Below, piece after piece: positions 1 through 11,116 of a stretch of DNA of 64,000 bases. The stretch is from positions 134,904,501 through 134,968,500 of the forward strand of contig JAZHRO010000036.1 of assembly GCA_037157565.1 (NCBI GenBank). Reading direction: 5' to 3'. The notes under the pieces were generated by a model, which did not search any database, was not told the origin of the DNA, and was given only the letters and a program-made list of their open reading frames with translations. The translations under genes and the position numbers were made by a program. The first letter of the stretch is position 1. Each line of letters opens with the position of its first letter. Source of the DNA: Thalassia testudinum (Eukaryota > Streptophyta > Magnoliopsida > Alismatales > Hydrocharitaceae).

Positions 1-1623
1 CTCATCTCAGTTGAGCTAAGCTACCTTAGCTACCTCAACCAGCTTGATTCTCCCCAGGAGCACTAGACCTAGCTCACCTCAGCTCATTTTGGTAGAAGCT
101 AGCTCACTTTAGCTTGGCTTAGCAACTAGCAAAGAACTAGCAAGCTAAGCCAGCTAGAGTAGCCCCACGCCAGCCTCTTCAGCAGCAGCCAGCTCTAGCT
201 CCAGACTTCTTCTCCTCAGCTCCTTCCTCCAAACCGTAGCTCCAACACCTTCTCCTCTACTCCATTAGCTAAGCTAGCTTAGCTTAGCTTAGCTTAGCTT
301 AACTATGCTCCAACTTCCTTGGCTTGTACCACCCCAAAAACCCACCTACCAACTCCACCCAACTAGCTCCACCTAAGCTCCACATAAGCTAACCTACTTG
401 GCACCAACCTAACCTACCCACCACCTCCAAAAGACACCTAAAAGTGGCACCAAAAACTACCCATAACCACCCTTAATGGCGCCACTTTTCCCTCCAAAAT
501 CCCCCCTCATCTCCACCACACAATCCCCCTTGAATCCATCTCCACCATCCACCTAACTCCCCTTCTAGAAGACCCCATGTTGGCGCCAACATGGGGGTGT
601 CTCTCCACCACCAAAAGACACCAACACCACCATAACCACCCCCTTTAACACCCCTTGGGTTGGCGCCAACTCACCCTAGCCATAGGATCACCAACCACCC
701 TCATCCTTCCATCCTAGCCCTCCATTTCAAGGGGCACCTTAACCCCCCATCCTATTCTATAAAAAGCCACCACCTACCACCATTTTGGGGCATCCTCCCT
801 TAGTATATTTTTCTACCTAAACCACCTATACCTACGGCCAAGAAGAAGGAGTAGAGAAGGAGATTAAAGGGGCACATCACCAGCCCCTTTGGTGCCTTCT
901 TCTCCCCACTCTCTTCAACTTGAGCCACGCCAAGGAGGAGGACTCTTCCACTTCAAGGAGGATGGCCAGGAAATGGGGAAGGACTTAGGGTGGACGTCCA
1001 CCCTTGGAGAGAAACTTAGGGCACGCCCCCCTAGGGCTTGCCTTGAAGGACATCACCTTGGCGGAGCACTGCAAGGAAGGAGTTGGACTCTTTTCAAGAT
1101 TGGGAGCCACCAACTTTGGAGCAAGAAGCCCTCTTCTTCACCATCTATCTAGATGATTTGTGTTTTCTTTTCTTATTTGCATTTTTCTAGTAGTACAAGC
1201 TTTCGTCTACTAGGCCTTTTGTGAAACACTTTATCAATTATCTAGTTGCCTTCTTTGCATTTTTTTGTTTGCATTTCTATTAGCTTATTTTCAGCATTCT
1301 TCACAACCTCTCCCTAATTATTCTAGGCCTCCACTTGCCTAGAGTGAGCTTAGGGAGAGGCTCTACTTGCCACATAGAAGTAGTATTTAAATTGAAGTGT
1401 AAATCACTTTTCCCGCCATCAGTTTGCATGTTGCCTTAGCTTAAGAACAAAAAAATGATATATTGAAAAAAATACCAAAAAGAAAGTTGAGATTTATATT
1501 CCTAGCAAGAGAATCAATTTTGCAACCATATTGCCTCCTTGGACGACCCTAGATACTTCCCTATCTAGGATTATAAATTTAAGAGCGAAAGCGGATTTAC
1601 GCATTACAACGACCTAATTAACA
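1..1623 (+). mobile_element. LTR A, partial long terminal repeat (plus orientation), cut by window start
   Basis: No credible coding frame. The block has the make-up of a plant LTR: a C-rich upstream part with AGCT-rich repeats (1-300), a TATA box at 758-765 (tataaaaa), a transcribed-looking part with a short meaningless ORF at 889-1152, a T-rich stretch after 1150, and near its end the phrase ggacgaccctagatacttcc (1539-1558), which resembles the 'cgacc..ggatact' phrase seen close to the 3' end of other LTRs here (for example 35822). The right edge is set at taattaaca, where sequence matching LTR B on the other strand begins. The left edge lies outside the window. The parent family is not identified. 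It probably inserted into LTR B, whose last ~800 bp are missing at this junction. Confidence 0.55.
573..596. repeat. 24-bp perfect palindrome with TTGGCGCCAA core, in LTR A
   Basis: The half site ccccatgttggc is followed directly by its exact reverse complement. A second, 12-bp palindrome with the same core (gttggcgccaac) lies at 659-670. Both sit within 185 bp upstream of the TATA box at 758. The core resembles E2F-type binding sites (TTTSSCGC and palindromic TTGGCGCCAA). This reading is inference; the palindromes themselves are seen directly. Confidence 0.85.
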
Positions 1624-3527
1624 AACCGCGTATTTTCGTTATCAATGCTCTTGCATCGCTTCCAAATCCCACGATGTGGAACTATCCTCTCATGTCTTCT
1701 TTGCGTATCTGCGGCAGAGGTGAAGCCCTTCAATTGCTGATGCTACTGCTCCTGGGAAGCCAATTGGGAACGTGGTTGGAGTCATAAGGTGAAACCACAT
1801 TTCCTGATGCTAGAGGCAGCTGGTTTGGCAGCCGGAGGACTTTGAACAAAGGCAGAGATGAAGGCAGTGGTGGCGGAGAACGGCAAACACCTGAAACACT
1901 GAATAAGGTCTCACGGCCACATTAGATCAGTTCAGGAGCTTCTCCAAGGCACAATCAAGGTGCTGATGGTGATTTTGTGGAGGATGGTGATCTGTGGTGG
2001 CCTGTCGATGACGGAGTTGGTGCACGATGATGGGTCTATTCGGGGGCGTGTTTGGGTGGATGGGAAGGTGAATAGAGATAGGGGTTTTGTGCACAGAAGG
2101 ATGGCGGTGCTTTTGGGAGTTGTGGCGAGGCGTGTGGATGAGTGTAGCGTGCGGAGGACCTCACCAAAGATGCTATCGGAGATGGGGAAGACGGAGGTGA
2201 GCAGCGGTATCGAGGGGCTTATTTTTGGTTTTTGGTAGAAGGAACTATTCTAGGGGCCTTAAGGGCACTTAATTACCTATGCTAAGTGGATGAAAGGGAG
2301 AGGACAGCGTCGGTGTTGGTAGGTTGGAGCTGGGGAAGAAGGTGCTCTGATGAAGGGAACGGCGACGACGACGGAGGTAGAAGGGCTCTTGCTGGTATGG
2401 CCAAGAGCGAATGAGAGAGAGAAAGAGAATCTAGCCACTGGTTTTGTGACTGGATGACGAAGGAGTTCAGGAGGGGTCGTTGGAGCTTGAGGAGCTTCGC
2501 GGCCGAAGAGGAGGGAGGAAGAGGAGGGTTTTCAACCAGAATTCAAGCTCGAGAGATTCGATAGTGCCCTGGGGATCTCTTTATAAGGCTCAGGAGGGGG
2601 TTTTGAGCTTGGAAGCCAAGCTTCCAAGCTAGGAATTATCACCAAAGTAGGAAACTCATTTGTTCCATGAGTTCACATTAGGATTTGGGTGAGAATTGGA
2701 GCCCAAGATGCGGCTAAATTTGTAGGGAAATCTATCAAGAATCTCCCTTCCAATTTTGGAAGGGATGCGCCAATCAATCAGGGAGATATCCCTAGTCGAA
2801 GGTCGTCGGAGTAGGATTCCTCCACAATAGTGGCAGAGGGACCTATCTGCAAAGAGTGAAGACAAAGATAGGGGCCTTTTTGTAAGGAATTCGAAAGTTA
2901 GGGGTTAGAATGAGATAGAGAGAGTCTAACTAGACCAAAATGCAAACTTGGTCAAGATGATTTCAGATTGGGACCAAATTTTGGTACAAACCTAATTTGG
3001 ACCCAATGAATCCAATGGTAAAGTTATATTTAGGTTTTGACCAAGTTTGACTAGATAATTTATGCAAAAACCTAAATTAGGGTAAATGTCAATTTGAGAC
3101 TATTTTGGGTCAAAATGGGTTTTGATGGTCAAATTGAAGGTTCCAAACCCTAGAGAATATTTTTATATGAATTTTAGAGGGTTTAGGTAAATTTTATCCT
3201 AACCAGAACCTCAGTTAATTAAGCGGGTCTATTTTTAGGGTTTCAAAAGTCATTTAATTCTCAAAACACGTGCAAACCCTTTTCTATCTGTACTAACCCA
3301 CTTATTATCCTTTTAAGACCATTTGACCCTCATCCAACCCAGAGAAAACCCATGGTTGTACTGTATTCAAGTTGTGATGGTAAAATTAAAATTTTAACCC
3401 TATTTCTTATTTTTCCCTTAGAATGATTGTGCAGTGAAATATGACTCTCTAGTAATTATGTAGGAGCATTTTCTGACTTAATTGAATCAAAATGAGTTAT
3501 TTATGGCTCATGATGGTGTTCCCATCA
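1624..3527 (-). mobile_element. LTR B, truncated family-1 LTR (minus orientation)
   Basis: Read on the minus strand it starts tgatgggaac at 3527 and follows the same order as the LTRs at 27815, 33286 and 40407: a 'catcatgagccata' start, a stretch with several 'tttggtcc/ggtcaaa' phrases, a TATA box (forward tttataag, 2580-2587) about 940 bp in, and an snRNA-type upstream element at 1672-1683 about 1,850 bp in. Family-1 LTRs are 2.65-2.74 kb, so roughly the last 800 bp are absent, lost at the junction with LTR A. It abuts a gag remnant with no typical polypurine tract between them, so it is either a solo LTR inserted in gag or the product of an internal deletion. The ORF at 1960-2238 has no support. 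Confidence 0.7.
1672..1683 (-). promoter_or_regulatory. USE-like element in LTR B
   Basis: Minus-strand agttccacatcg differs by one base from the plant snRNA upstream sequence element (RTCCCACATCG) in its last eleven positions. Twenty-four bases further along the minus strand comes cattga, a weak A/T box. This is the most decayed of the five copies in the window. Confidence 0.45.
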
Positions 3528-5150
3528 AATCACATGGGCTTTCCCCTAATTTTATTGGAACCCTTAAGGATTGTGGCCTCTATTCATGACATTCCTCGAT
3601 TTGGTTGTGGTTGAGATGGAAGGGACCCTTGTTGTTTGTTATCCAGTAGCTGACTCAATTGTCCCTTCACTAAAGCCATTCCTCCTGATGTTTCTGATTC
3701 ATATTAGCCATCATCTTGATCAAGGTGTCCAGTTGGTTTTGTTGGGTAGGAGTCGCCCTATTCTAGTTGTAGGGTGGTCTAGTAGGTGGGCCTTGCTGAT
3801 AGGAGGAAGGGTTTGACCTAGGTTGGTTCTGGAATTGGTTTGGTTTTTATTTTGTCCAGGCAAAATTTGGGTGATTTCGCCATCTGGCATTGTAAGTGTT
3901 AGAGAAAGGGTCAAGTTTGGAGTAACCTTAGATGGCATTGGCATCTTCCAAGGTAGGAAGTGCCGAAGGGGAGGGGAAAGAATAGTCAGGGTATGAGGGA
4001 GCAAAGGTCCCTCCCTGGAACATAGACAGGGGTTGTTCCAGGTGTGTTTGGTTCATAGACTGAACTAGGTCGACAATGTGAGCTCCCTTTGCTAGGGAGA
4101 AGGGTTGCAAGGGTGTCCAAGATTGATTCAGAAGCTCATCAATTTTCTTGTCTACCATCTCAACTCGATCCAGCTTCTTTGCTAGAATTACTTTGCAACC
4201 GTCCTAGAATTACTTTGCACTTCGTAAATCCCACCACGGGGTTGACTGGACCTATTGAATTAGGTCATGGAGGCATTATTAAGCAAATTCTCACTCATGG
4301 ACTCAAAGAGTTCAAACGTGCTTTCCTCATCTTTGTGCAGAAAATTTCATCCACATGAGGCATCAACAAAATTTCTAAGGTTTCTATCCAGACCATGGTA
4401 GAAGATCTGGGCCAATTACCACCTTGGAACCTTGTGGTGTGGGCATTTCCTTAGTAATTCATTAAATCTTTCCCACGTCTCATGAAATTGTTCCCTACCT
4501 TGTAGTGTGAATGTGGTAATGGCTCTTCTGAGGGCATTGGTTTTACCTATGGGGAAAATTTTCTTCAAGAAGGCATGCATTAGTTCCTCCCAGGTGGAGA
4601 TGGGTCTCCTTAATGTTCTAAGCCAATGAGAAGCTTTGTCTTTTAGGGAGAAAGGGAACATCTTAATTAAAACAATATCTAAGCTGATGTTCCTTGGTTT
4701 CACAGTTTGGGTGATTCAGTTTAGGGCCTCTAGGTGTTGAAAGGGGTCCTCATTTGAGATCCCATGAAAGTGGCTTTGAATTAAGCTAAGGATATTAGGT
4801 TTTAGCTCAAAATCATCTCCCCCTTCGGGGACCCTAAGATGTGGCTCGATCCGGATAGCAGACGAGTCGTCAAAATCATGGAGAGGCCTTGGTTGGCCCT
4901 CGGGAGGTTGTGGTGGGTTAGGTGGGTTCAGTGGGGGTCGCCCTTGAGGGTTCTACAATCGATGTATGGCTTACATGATAGTTTGGATATGCTGTTGTTA
5001 GAGTTGGTTGTTGGTAAGGATTTAAGCCTTAATGATGGCCATAGCATCGAGTTGAGGTTGGTCCTCAATCTCCTCAATTCCTAGGTCAACCATTTCCTCA
5101 ATCCTATCCCTTGAAAAATCAAGTCTCCTCCTGATCTCCCTTTCTAAAAC
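3528..5150 (-). pseudogene. Athila-like gypsy gag remnant (element E)
   Basis: Minus-strand frames give a Ty3/gypsy Gag core. Upstream (5080-4704) is an N-terminal part containing GDDFELKPNIL and EDPFQHLEALN, followed by the Retrotrans_gag core at 4703-4416 with FPFSLKDKASHWL, a W-E-E-L helix, FPIGKTNALRRAITTF, and WERFNELLRKCPHH. These match the usual plant Athila/Tat Gag layout in order and spacing. The rest (4415-3550) is broken by stops and frameshifts but keeps the Asn/Thr/Pro-rich tail. No zinc knuckle is visible. The frame ends at LTR B, so protease, RT, RNase H and integrase are missing. Gag would form the virus-like particle around the element RNA. Not functional now. Confidence 0.85.
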
Positions 5151-6376
5151 AAACAACTAAGGATGAAGTGATTGCCTTCCGTGCATACACTAGAGAAGAA
5201 TAGGGAGGGGTGCAGAGAGAGACAGGTACGAGAAAAGTGTGTGCATCATCAAGCAAACAAGTCTAGTCCCTATAGTGTAGAGCTAGGTGACCTGAAAGCC
5301 TTGGAAAGAGCAATCAAGTCTGCAAGCACTTAAACCTTCCTTTTCAAAGTTAATCTAGCCAAGTTGATTATGAGGGGATTGAGGGGAAGGTTCTTCCTTT
5401 GGCTCGTGCCGCTAGTTCCTTTGTACCCCACAACCGCAGTTATTTGACACTTCCCCACAGCCTAAACACCAAATTTCACAATGGAAATTAAGGCCAAGCA
5501 CTTGGCAAACCCAATCACTCTTCCAGGACATAGATTAGTCCTACCTAGGGCACGTCTACTCCATTTTAATATGAGGCTAGGTTAGTACTTGTGCTCAAGA
5601 TAAGTGATGAAGCATTGTTGGGGGTTGTGCCTCTTAATCCAATTGAGTGTGTGTGTACTCAACAAAACATGATTTTCAAGCAAGGTTTTTATGATGTGGT
5701 GCCTTTTAATGATTCGTCCTTGCTTTAGTGATTTTAGGGTTGAAATTTCTCAATGAATTCAGACAATGTTTAAGTAGGCACACAATGTTTTGCACACAAT
5801 GGAAGATAGTCGATTTCCTTTGGAGATAATGATGTGGCCCTAGAAAAACAACCCTAATGTATTCACCTTAAAGTTCATACAATTCTACCAGGTGAATTGA
5901 TTTTAGTTGAAGTGGTGCAGCCAAGTACAAAGCACAGATGGCTTCACAAGCACCACTTGAAAGGAAAAGAACATTCCAAAAAGATTTTCTTCAAGAACAT
6001 TAGTGTGTATTTTTTTGTTTGGGTGATGGATTCGAGATGTAGGTCAAGTGCTCATTTACCACTCCATTTTTTTGATTATATATATAGTTTTTGGATTTTT
6101 TAAGCAACAAACAAGCAACTAACCTAGGGTTTATGCATGAGCCTAGATGAAAATTTTTTCCTTTTTGGTTATAGATAACGGAGAGATGAGACTATGCTAG
6201 GTCAAGTGATACTCACAAAAGTTCTTTTCCGCACTTTGCTCTGACTCTATCAATGTGGATCGCTCTCCTTTTGTTGTCGACGCACTGAGTTCCTGTGACC
6301 AAAGAAAGAGAGAGAAAAGAGGGTTAGAAAATGTGAATACCAATGCAAGGATACAAGCGTCAAAAGATCCGTTGCC
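5151..6376 (-). other. Untranslated leader of element E
   Basis: Lies between primer site and gag on the minus strand and carries many stops in all frames. The stretch 5385-5465 (forward aaggttcttcctttggctcg and onward) closely matches 48065-48135 in element H and 39888-39945 (opposite strand) in element D. The leader is therefore shared by a gag-bearing element and by elements that lack gag. ORFs here, such as 5897-6103, look accidental. Confidence 0.6.
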
Positions 6377-6394
6377 TCTCGGGCAATGACGCCA
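6377..6394 (-). promoter_or_regulatory. Primer binding site, tRNA-Asp type (element E)
   Basis: The minus strand reads tggcgtcattgcccgaga, close to the complement of the 3' end of plant tRNA-Asp (TGGCGCCGTTGCCGGGGA), the primer known for Athila-like elements. It follows an LTR end at about 6400 and is followed by the leader, so it fixes the orientation of E. Confidence 0.8.
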
Positions 6395-6399
6395 GAAAC

Positions 6400-7225
6400 T
6401 AACATTGTCGAAACACGTTAAGTTAAATCCGTCGTTATAGCATGCGTTTGTGACATCAATTTTGAATGAAGATATGGATTAGGTGAGTCTAAGTATCGAA
6501 CATGAGGAGGCGTGAAATCAGATTAGTTTGTCGCTTTAGGGTGTCCCAAAAATGTTTGTTTTGTTTGCTTGCGAGAAAGAGAGAGAGAGAGAGTAGGGTT
6601 AAGGACTTAAGATTATAGCATGGTGATTACTTGTACATGCATGAAACATAATATGATGAAACAAATGGAAATATATTACATAAGTAGAGTCGTTTCACAA
6701 GTACAATGCTAGAGGAAAGCTTTAAAACACGTAAACCTTAAACTAGGGTAAAGAGGTACGAAATGGAGAGGCGAGGCAGTCATGGCGGTGGATGGGCTTC
6801 CTTCGACGGCTCGGCAACTCCGGGAGAGTGTAAAGTGTGCTAGGTAGAGCTAAGGAGAACCTAGGAAGGGATGCTCCTAAATGGAGTGGGTGTAGGGGTT
6901 TTTATAGAGAAGGAAGGGTTTCTAAATCATACAGGGGCTATAACGATGTCCAGGACGTCGCTATACCCCTTCCAAAAATGTCAGTGAAGCCTCCTTCCCG
7001 CCGATCCATGCACACGTGCGTTCTTCTTCCTTCACGCGATTCGTGTGTGCGCAACATAGGCCGTCCGATCTTTGATCGGATGGCTGAGATTGCGCCTTGA
7101 GCATTATTTTAGATCGCGCCTTGCGAGGTTTAGGGGCACATCAGATTCTGCGTTATCACGTGCGTATGCATCGGGTGCGTAAGAGTGCACCTCGTAGCCC
7201 ACCTTAGGGCTGTTCGATGCAATCC
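6400..7225 (-). mobile_element. 5' LTR of element E, 3' part (minus orientation)
   Basis: Lies on the LTR side of the primer site. It has a minus-strand TATA box (forward tttttatag, 6899-6907). The phrase tgagtctaagtatcgaac (6485-6502) is similar to the end region of the H LTRs (tgagtctcaggtcgaac). The LTR is broken at 7225 by the copia insertion and resumes at 12860. A GA microsatellite lies near 6578-6594. Confidence 0.65.
7221..7225. repeat. Target-site duplication of the copia element (aatcc / gatcc)
   Basis: The five bases before the 5' LTR (aatcc, 7221-7225) match the five after the 3' LTR (gatcc, 12860-12864) at four positions. The one difference is G to A, consistent with decay of a methylated site. 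This supports a single insertion of 7226-12859 into the LTR of element E. Confidence 0.75.
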
Positions 7226-8996
7226 TATTAGTGCTAGAGCACCACGACCGCTTATTTTAATGATAACAAAGCACGTGTCTTTTAACATTTGCTTTTGAGT
7301 CCTAGTTTTCAAGTCTAATTGCAAATGGAGATGTGTTTAGACAGAGTTCAAGCTCTCATCCATGGCAGATTGGAGGAGCTTGATGGAGACGAAGGAGCTT
7401 CACGAGGAGCAAAAGCGTAAAGGCAAGAATATGATAGATTTCCTTTTATCTTATTCTATGTAATTTTGTTTCTTTGTTTAGCTCTTTGTTTCTTTCTTAC
7501 ATTACTTGTTAAAGAACCTCAAATAACTCTAACAGTAGTCTTAGGAACACTTGGACAATCCGAGGATACTTAGGTTTTCAGTAGAGAACTTAGAAACCCA
7601 AAATAGGGTTCAGATAGCCTTATCAGACATCCAATCTAGAAATCATACATCTGATAGTGACTTTTAAGACGTCTGACTATTTGATCAGATGTCCAAAACA
7701 TTTAGGCTGGACTTAATAGGTTTTTTCTGTTAGAATCAAACGTCTAGACCATAGTCCAGACGTCGTAGGGGTCGTCTGATGCCTTTGCTAGACAGCCAAT
7801 AAGATGACCGTTGGCCTTAGCAGCCTATTATTAGAAAGTTAATGTTAGTCTGACATTTTATTAGTTTCTAGACATCCATAGTGACTCCCAGACATCTGAT
7901 AAATAGACGTGAGTCTCGTTAGTTTCCAAATCACTTGTCTCAGATCTCATAGCCGTTAAACTCTCTTGGAAATCTATACTAGCTGTTAACTTGGTTTCTA
8001 GACATCCAGATCCTATGCTAGACGATCGATCTGTCGTCTGATCACTTAGACCTAGAACCCTATTTAGGTTTGGATAAAAACAGGAAGGATAATCATCTAT
8101 ATTTAAACGTCTGACCTTATGTCCAAACGTCTTAAAAGACTTGTCTTGATGTCCGCTCTGATTCAACATCGTCCAAGAAGATCAACCTACCTAGATCAAA
8201 TGACTGACTCTAAAATCAAACGATAACCCAGACGTCTGACCTTAAGTCAAGACGTCTGATAACCCTATCAGAGTCATGATTGATCCTGATTCTGACTTGA
8301 TTTGCCTTGGATTTGCACCCAACGGCTATGGAAGCCTTCCTAGGCCCTATATAAATAGAGGAGGACCCTTGCCTTGTAAAAATACACCTTGAATAGCATT
8401 TCCACATCTTTTGTGTCCAAGTCAAATAGAATAAGATCTTATTGTCCATTTCTCCATTCCAAATCTAGAGAACTTCAATCCAGTTGCGCACTCGCTCTCC
8501 CTCTACGATTACGAGAGCAACAAAGCGCTGCCGCGTGGTTCACGCACTCACCTCGTCGCATCGACACACTTCCACCAATGGGAAGTTTCCTAACTCCTAT
8601 AGAAGCTAGGTTTTAATATTTATGGCTCTATAGGATTGTTGTACTTTTATTGTTCTTTGGTTTGAGTATTTGCTTTGCAAATTCTCGTCTCCATCTAGGG
8701 ACAAAATTCTCCTTGTGAAGAGGAGGGGTTGAGGAACGCTACCCTCGTACTTGTAGCATGGTTATAATTGTGGTTGAACTACCCTCGTTTAAGTAGTTCC
8801 TATAGTGGATTTGATTAACTAGATCGATCGGGAAATCCTAACTCGAGAGGGTTAGGTAGTGGTTTTCACCCGATTTGGATTTCCACCTAAACATACTTGT
8901 TTACATTGTGAGATTGCTCATTTTATGGGATTGTTATCTTTCTATTCAACATTTTATACGTCACACATATCTCACCTCCTCCCATAGGAATCTACA
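7226..8996 (+). repeat. 5' LTR of the copia element
   Basis: 1,771 bp, starting tattagtgctagagc (the 3' copy has tgttggtgctagagc) and ending aatctaca. The TATA box is tatataaatag at 8348-8358. The upstream part (about 7610-8265) is packed with variants of AGACGTCTGA and AGACGTCC, many palindromic around GACGTC. Confidence 0.9.
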
Positions 8997-8998
8997 AT

Positions 8999-9010
8999 TG
9001 GTATCAGAGT
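8999..9010 (+). promoter_or_regulatory. Primer binding site, initiator tRNA-Met type
   Basis: tggtatcagagt, two bases after the LTR end, matches the usual Ty1/copia primer site TGGTATCAGAGC in eleven of twelve positions. Confidence 0.92.
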
Positions 9011-9051
9011 AGGTTCTTGTTGTTTCGGCATAACAATCAAGCAAGAAGATC

Positions 9052-10782
9052 ATGGAGGGAAGCAGTTCCGTGAGCAAGATTTCCGAAGGGCAGTCTAAGA
9101 CTCGTCCGCCATTCTTCGATGGGAGCAACTACCCCTACTGGAAGCTGCAAATGAAGACTTGGCTTCAAGCCAATGACTTCATGATTTGGGCCAGGTGTGA
9201 GACGCCATTCGACATCCCAGAGAAACCAGCAGGAGGCTACTCACAACAACAAATCCGTGAGCTCTCTCTCAATGTGAAGACAATGAACACGTTGTATTAC
9301 ACGCTCAGCCCGGAGGAGTTCAATAGAATCTTGCAGTGCACCACCGCATACGAGATTTGACACACACTCGAGGTAACTCACGAGGGTACCTCTAAGGTAA
9401 AAACTTCTAAACTCAATTTACTTTCACAAGAATTTGAATCTTTTTCCATCAAATCTAATGAGTCTTTGAGTGAGATGAACACTAGGTTCACTCTTATAGT
9501 GAATAATCTTAAGGCATTAGGAAAGACTTTCATTAAGGGGGAGCTTCAAGGGAAGCTTCTTCGTTCCCTTGGGCCAGAGTGGGAATAGAAGGTCACCTCC
9601 ATCAAGGAGGCGAATGAGGTGGAGAAACTCAACATGGAGGATCTCCTAGGAAATCTAATGGCCTACGAGACAAAGCTAAAGTAGAAGAAGAAGGATACAC
9701 CGAAACCAAAACCGAAGACCCTCGCATTCAGTGCCGCGTCAAATAACAAGGTAAGTTCCGATGACAAAGATTTTAAATTTTTACTTAAAAAATTTTCCAA
9801 GTTTTGTAGGGAATCAAAGAAAGAAAAGGGCAAGAAGGAAAAAGATAGCTCGAGACGTTGCTACAACTGCAACGAAAAGGGTCATCATCGACCTGAGTGC
9901 CCTCTTCTCAAGAAGGAGAAGAAGAAGGAGAAGGAGAAGAAGTATAAGAAGAAGGCATTCCAAGCGACTTGGGATGACTCGAGCTCGGAGTAAGAAGAAG
10001 AAGAAAATCTCAAAAAGAAGAATGAAACCACCTGCATGGGTTTCATGACGACAGCGGGCGACAGCGAAAGCGACTCCGACAATGAGGTAAATTCTGATTT
10101 ACAAGATGCATTTGATGAATTATTTGAACTCAATAAATCACTTAAGGTAGAAAATAAAAATATTAAAAAGAATCTTAGTTTTCTAAAAAGTGAAAATGAA
10201 AAATTAGAGATAAAACTTAAGGATCTAGAAAGTAGTTCTAGTAATGATAACTTGTTAGAAAACATAGACCTAACAAATGAAAATAGTAAGCTGATTAAGG
10301 AAAATACAAGCTTAAGATTAGAAATTTCTGATTTAAAGGCAAAGATGCATGTTATAGAAAATGAGCTTGCATGTCTTAGGAAGAATTCTGAAAATATGAT
10401 AAATAAAGTAGATAATTTGCATAACCCTAAGGTTGAGAAAGGATCTCCCTCAAGGAGACCAACTAACAAAATCGGATCCAAGCTAACATGGATACCAAAA
10501 GACCAACTCGAATCCTGTTTTGTAGGTTTCAAGGGAGACTACAACACAAAAGATTGGACCTACAAGTTCAAGGATAGTCAACTCAAATTGGGAAGACCAA
10601 GGAGTAGACCGAGGAAGGAAAAGAGGAGACCGACGAGACGGCGAACAAATGATGGACCCGCCGCACGCCGACCACCAGACTAGAGACTGGCACTGATACT
10701 CAGACCTCCAAGCTATGAATGGGAGCCCCATCCGATGTGGCATCCACCACCTCCATTTGGGCCATTTTATTCGCCATGGTAG
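9052..10782 (+). pseudogene. copia gag (UBN2-type Gag with zinc knuckle and coiled coil), broken by stops
   Basis: A single reading frame from the ATG at 9052 to about 10782, interrupted by in-frame stops at 9358, 9586, 9682, 9991 and 10681 but with no frameshift. In order: N-terminal FDGSNYPYWKLQMKTWL typical of copia Gag, a UBN2-type helical region (about 9380-9660), a Lys-rich linker, a CX2CX4HX4C zinc knuckle at 9859-9900 (C-YN-C-NEKG-H-HRPE-C), a second Lys-rich run, then a coiled-coil region (about 10100-10430, heptad-like Leu/Ile/Asn/Glu/Lys), and a basic tail. Downstream of 10683 the frame continues to 10782 with a Pro/Trp-rich run. Gag packages element RNA. At least two of the stops fit C-to-T changes. 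No pol frame follows. Confidence 0.9.
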
Positions 10783-11116
10783 GTGAGGTAAAACCCTTAA
10801 CCCTATCCTTCTATCATTAGTATATAAATAGGGAGAGTTAAAGTTGATAAGCTTATTGTCAATCATTAAGGGGGAGGTGTTAAGTTACCTATATTTCTCT
10901 TAGAAAGGGGAAGAAAAATATATAGCTATCTTGTTATTACAAAAAGGGGGAGAACATTATTCTTGATTAAAAGAAATTTAACCCAAAAACTAGAAGAGCA
11001 TGTTTTAAGGGGGAGTTTAGGAGAATTAAAATTGATAAAAATCTTTTTTAATGTCAAAAAGGGGGAGAATTTTTATGCATTATTAATAGTTTTGTCATCA
11101 TCAAAAAGGGAAAGAT
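10783..11116 (+). promoter_or_regulatory. Multiple polypurine tracts before the 3' LTR
   Basis: Six purine tracts of the type AAGGGGGAG occur in about 250 bp: near 10868, 10897, 10940, 11007, 11057 and the terminal one at 11104-11115, which touches the LTR at 11117. The terminal tract would prime plus-strand DNA synthesis. Repeated tracts at this place are a described Sirevirus signature. No coding frame is seen; the ORF at 10963-11151 is accidental. Confidence 0.8.

Noticed and set aside
9885..10532. 215-codon minus-strand ORF
   Set aside because: Exact antisense shadow of the Lys/Glu-rich gag coiled coil; Ser/Leu/Phe-rich as expected from that.
9052..10782. Active copia gag
   Set aside because: Five in-frame stops.
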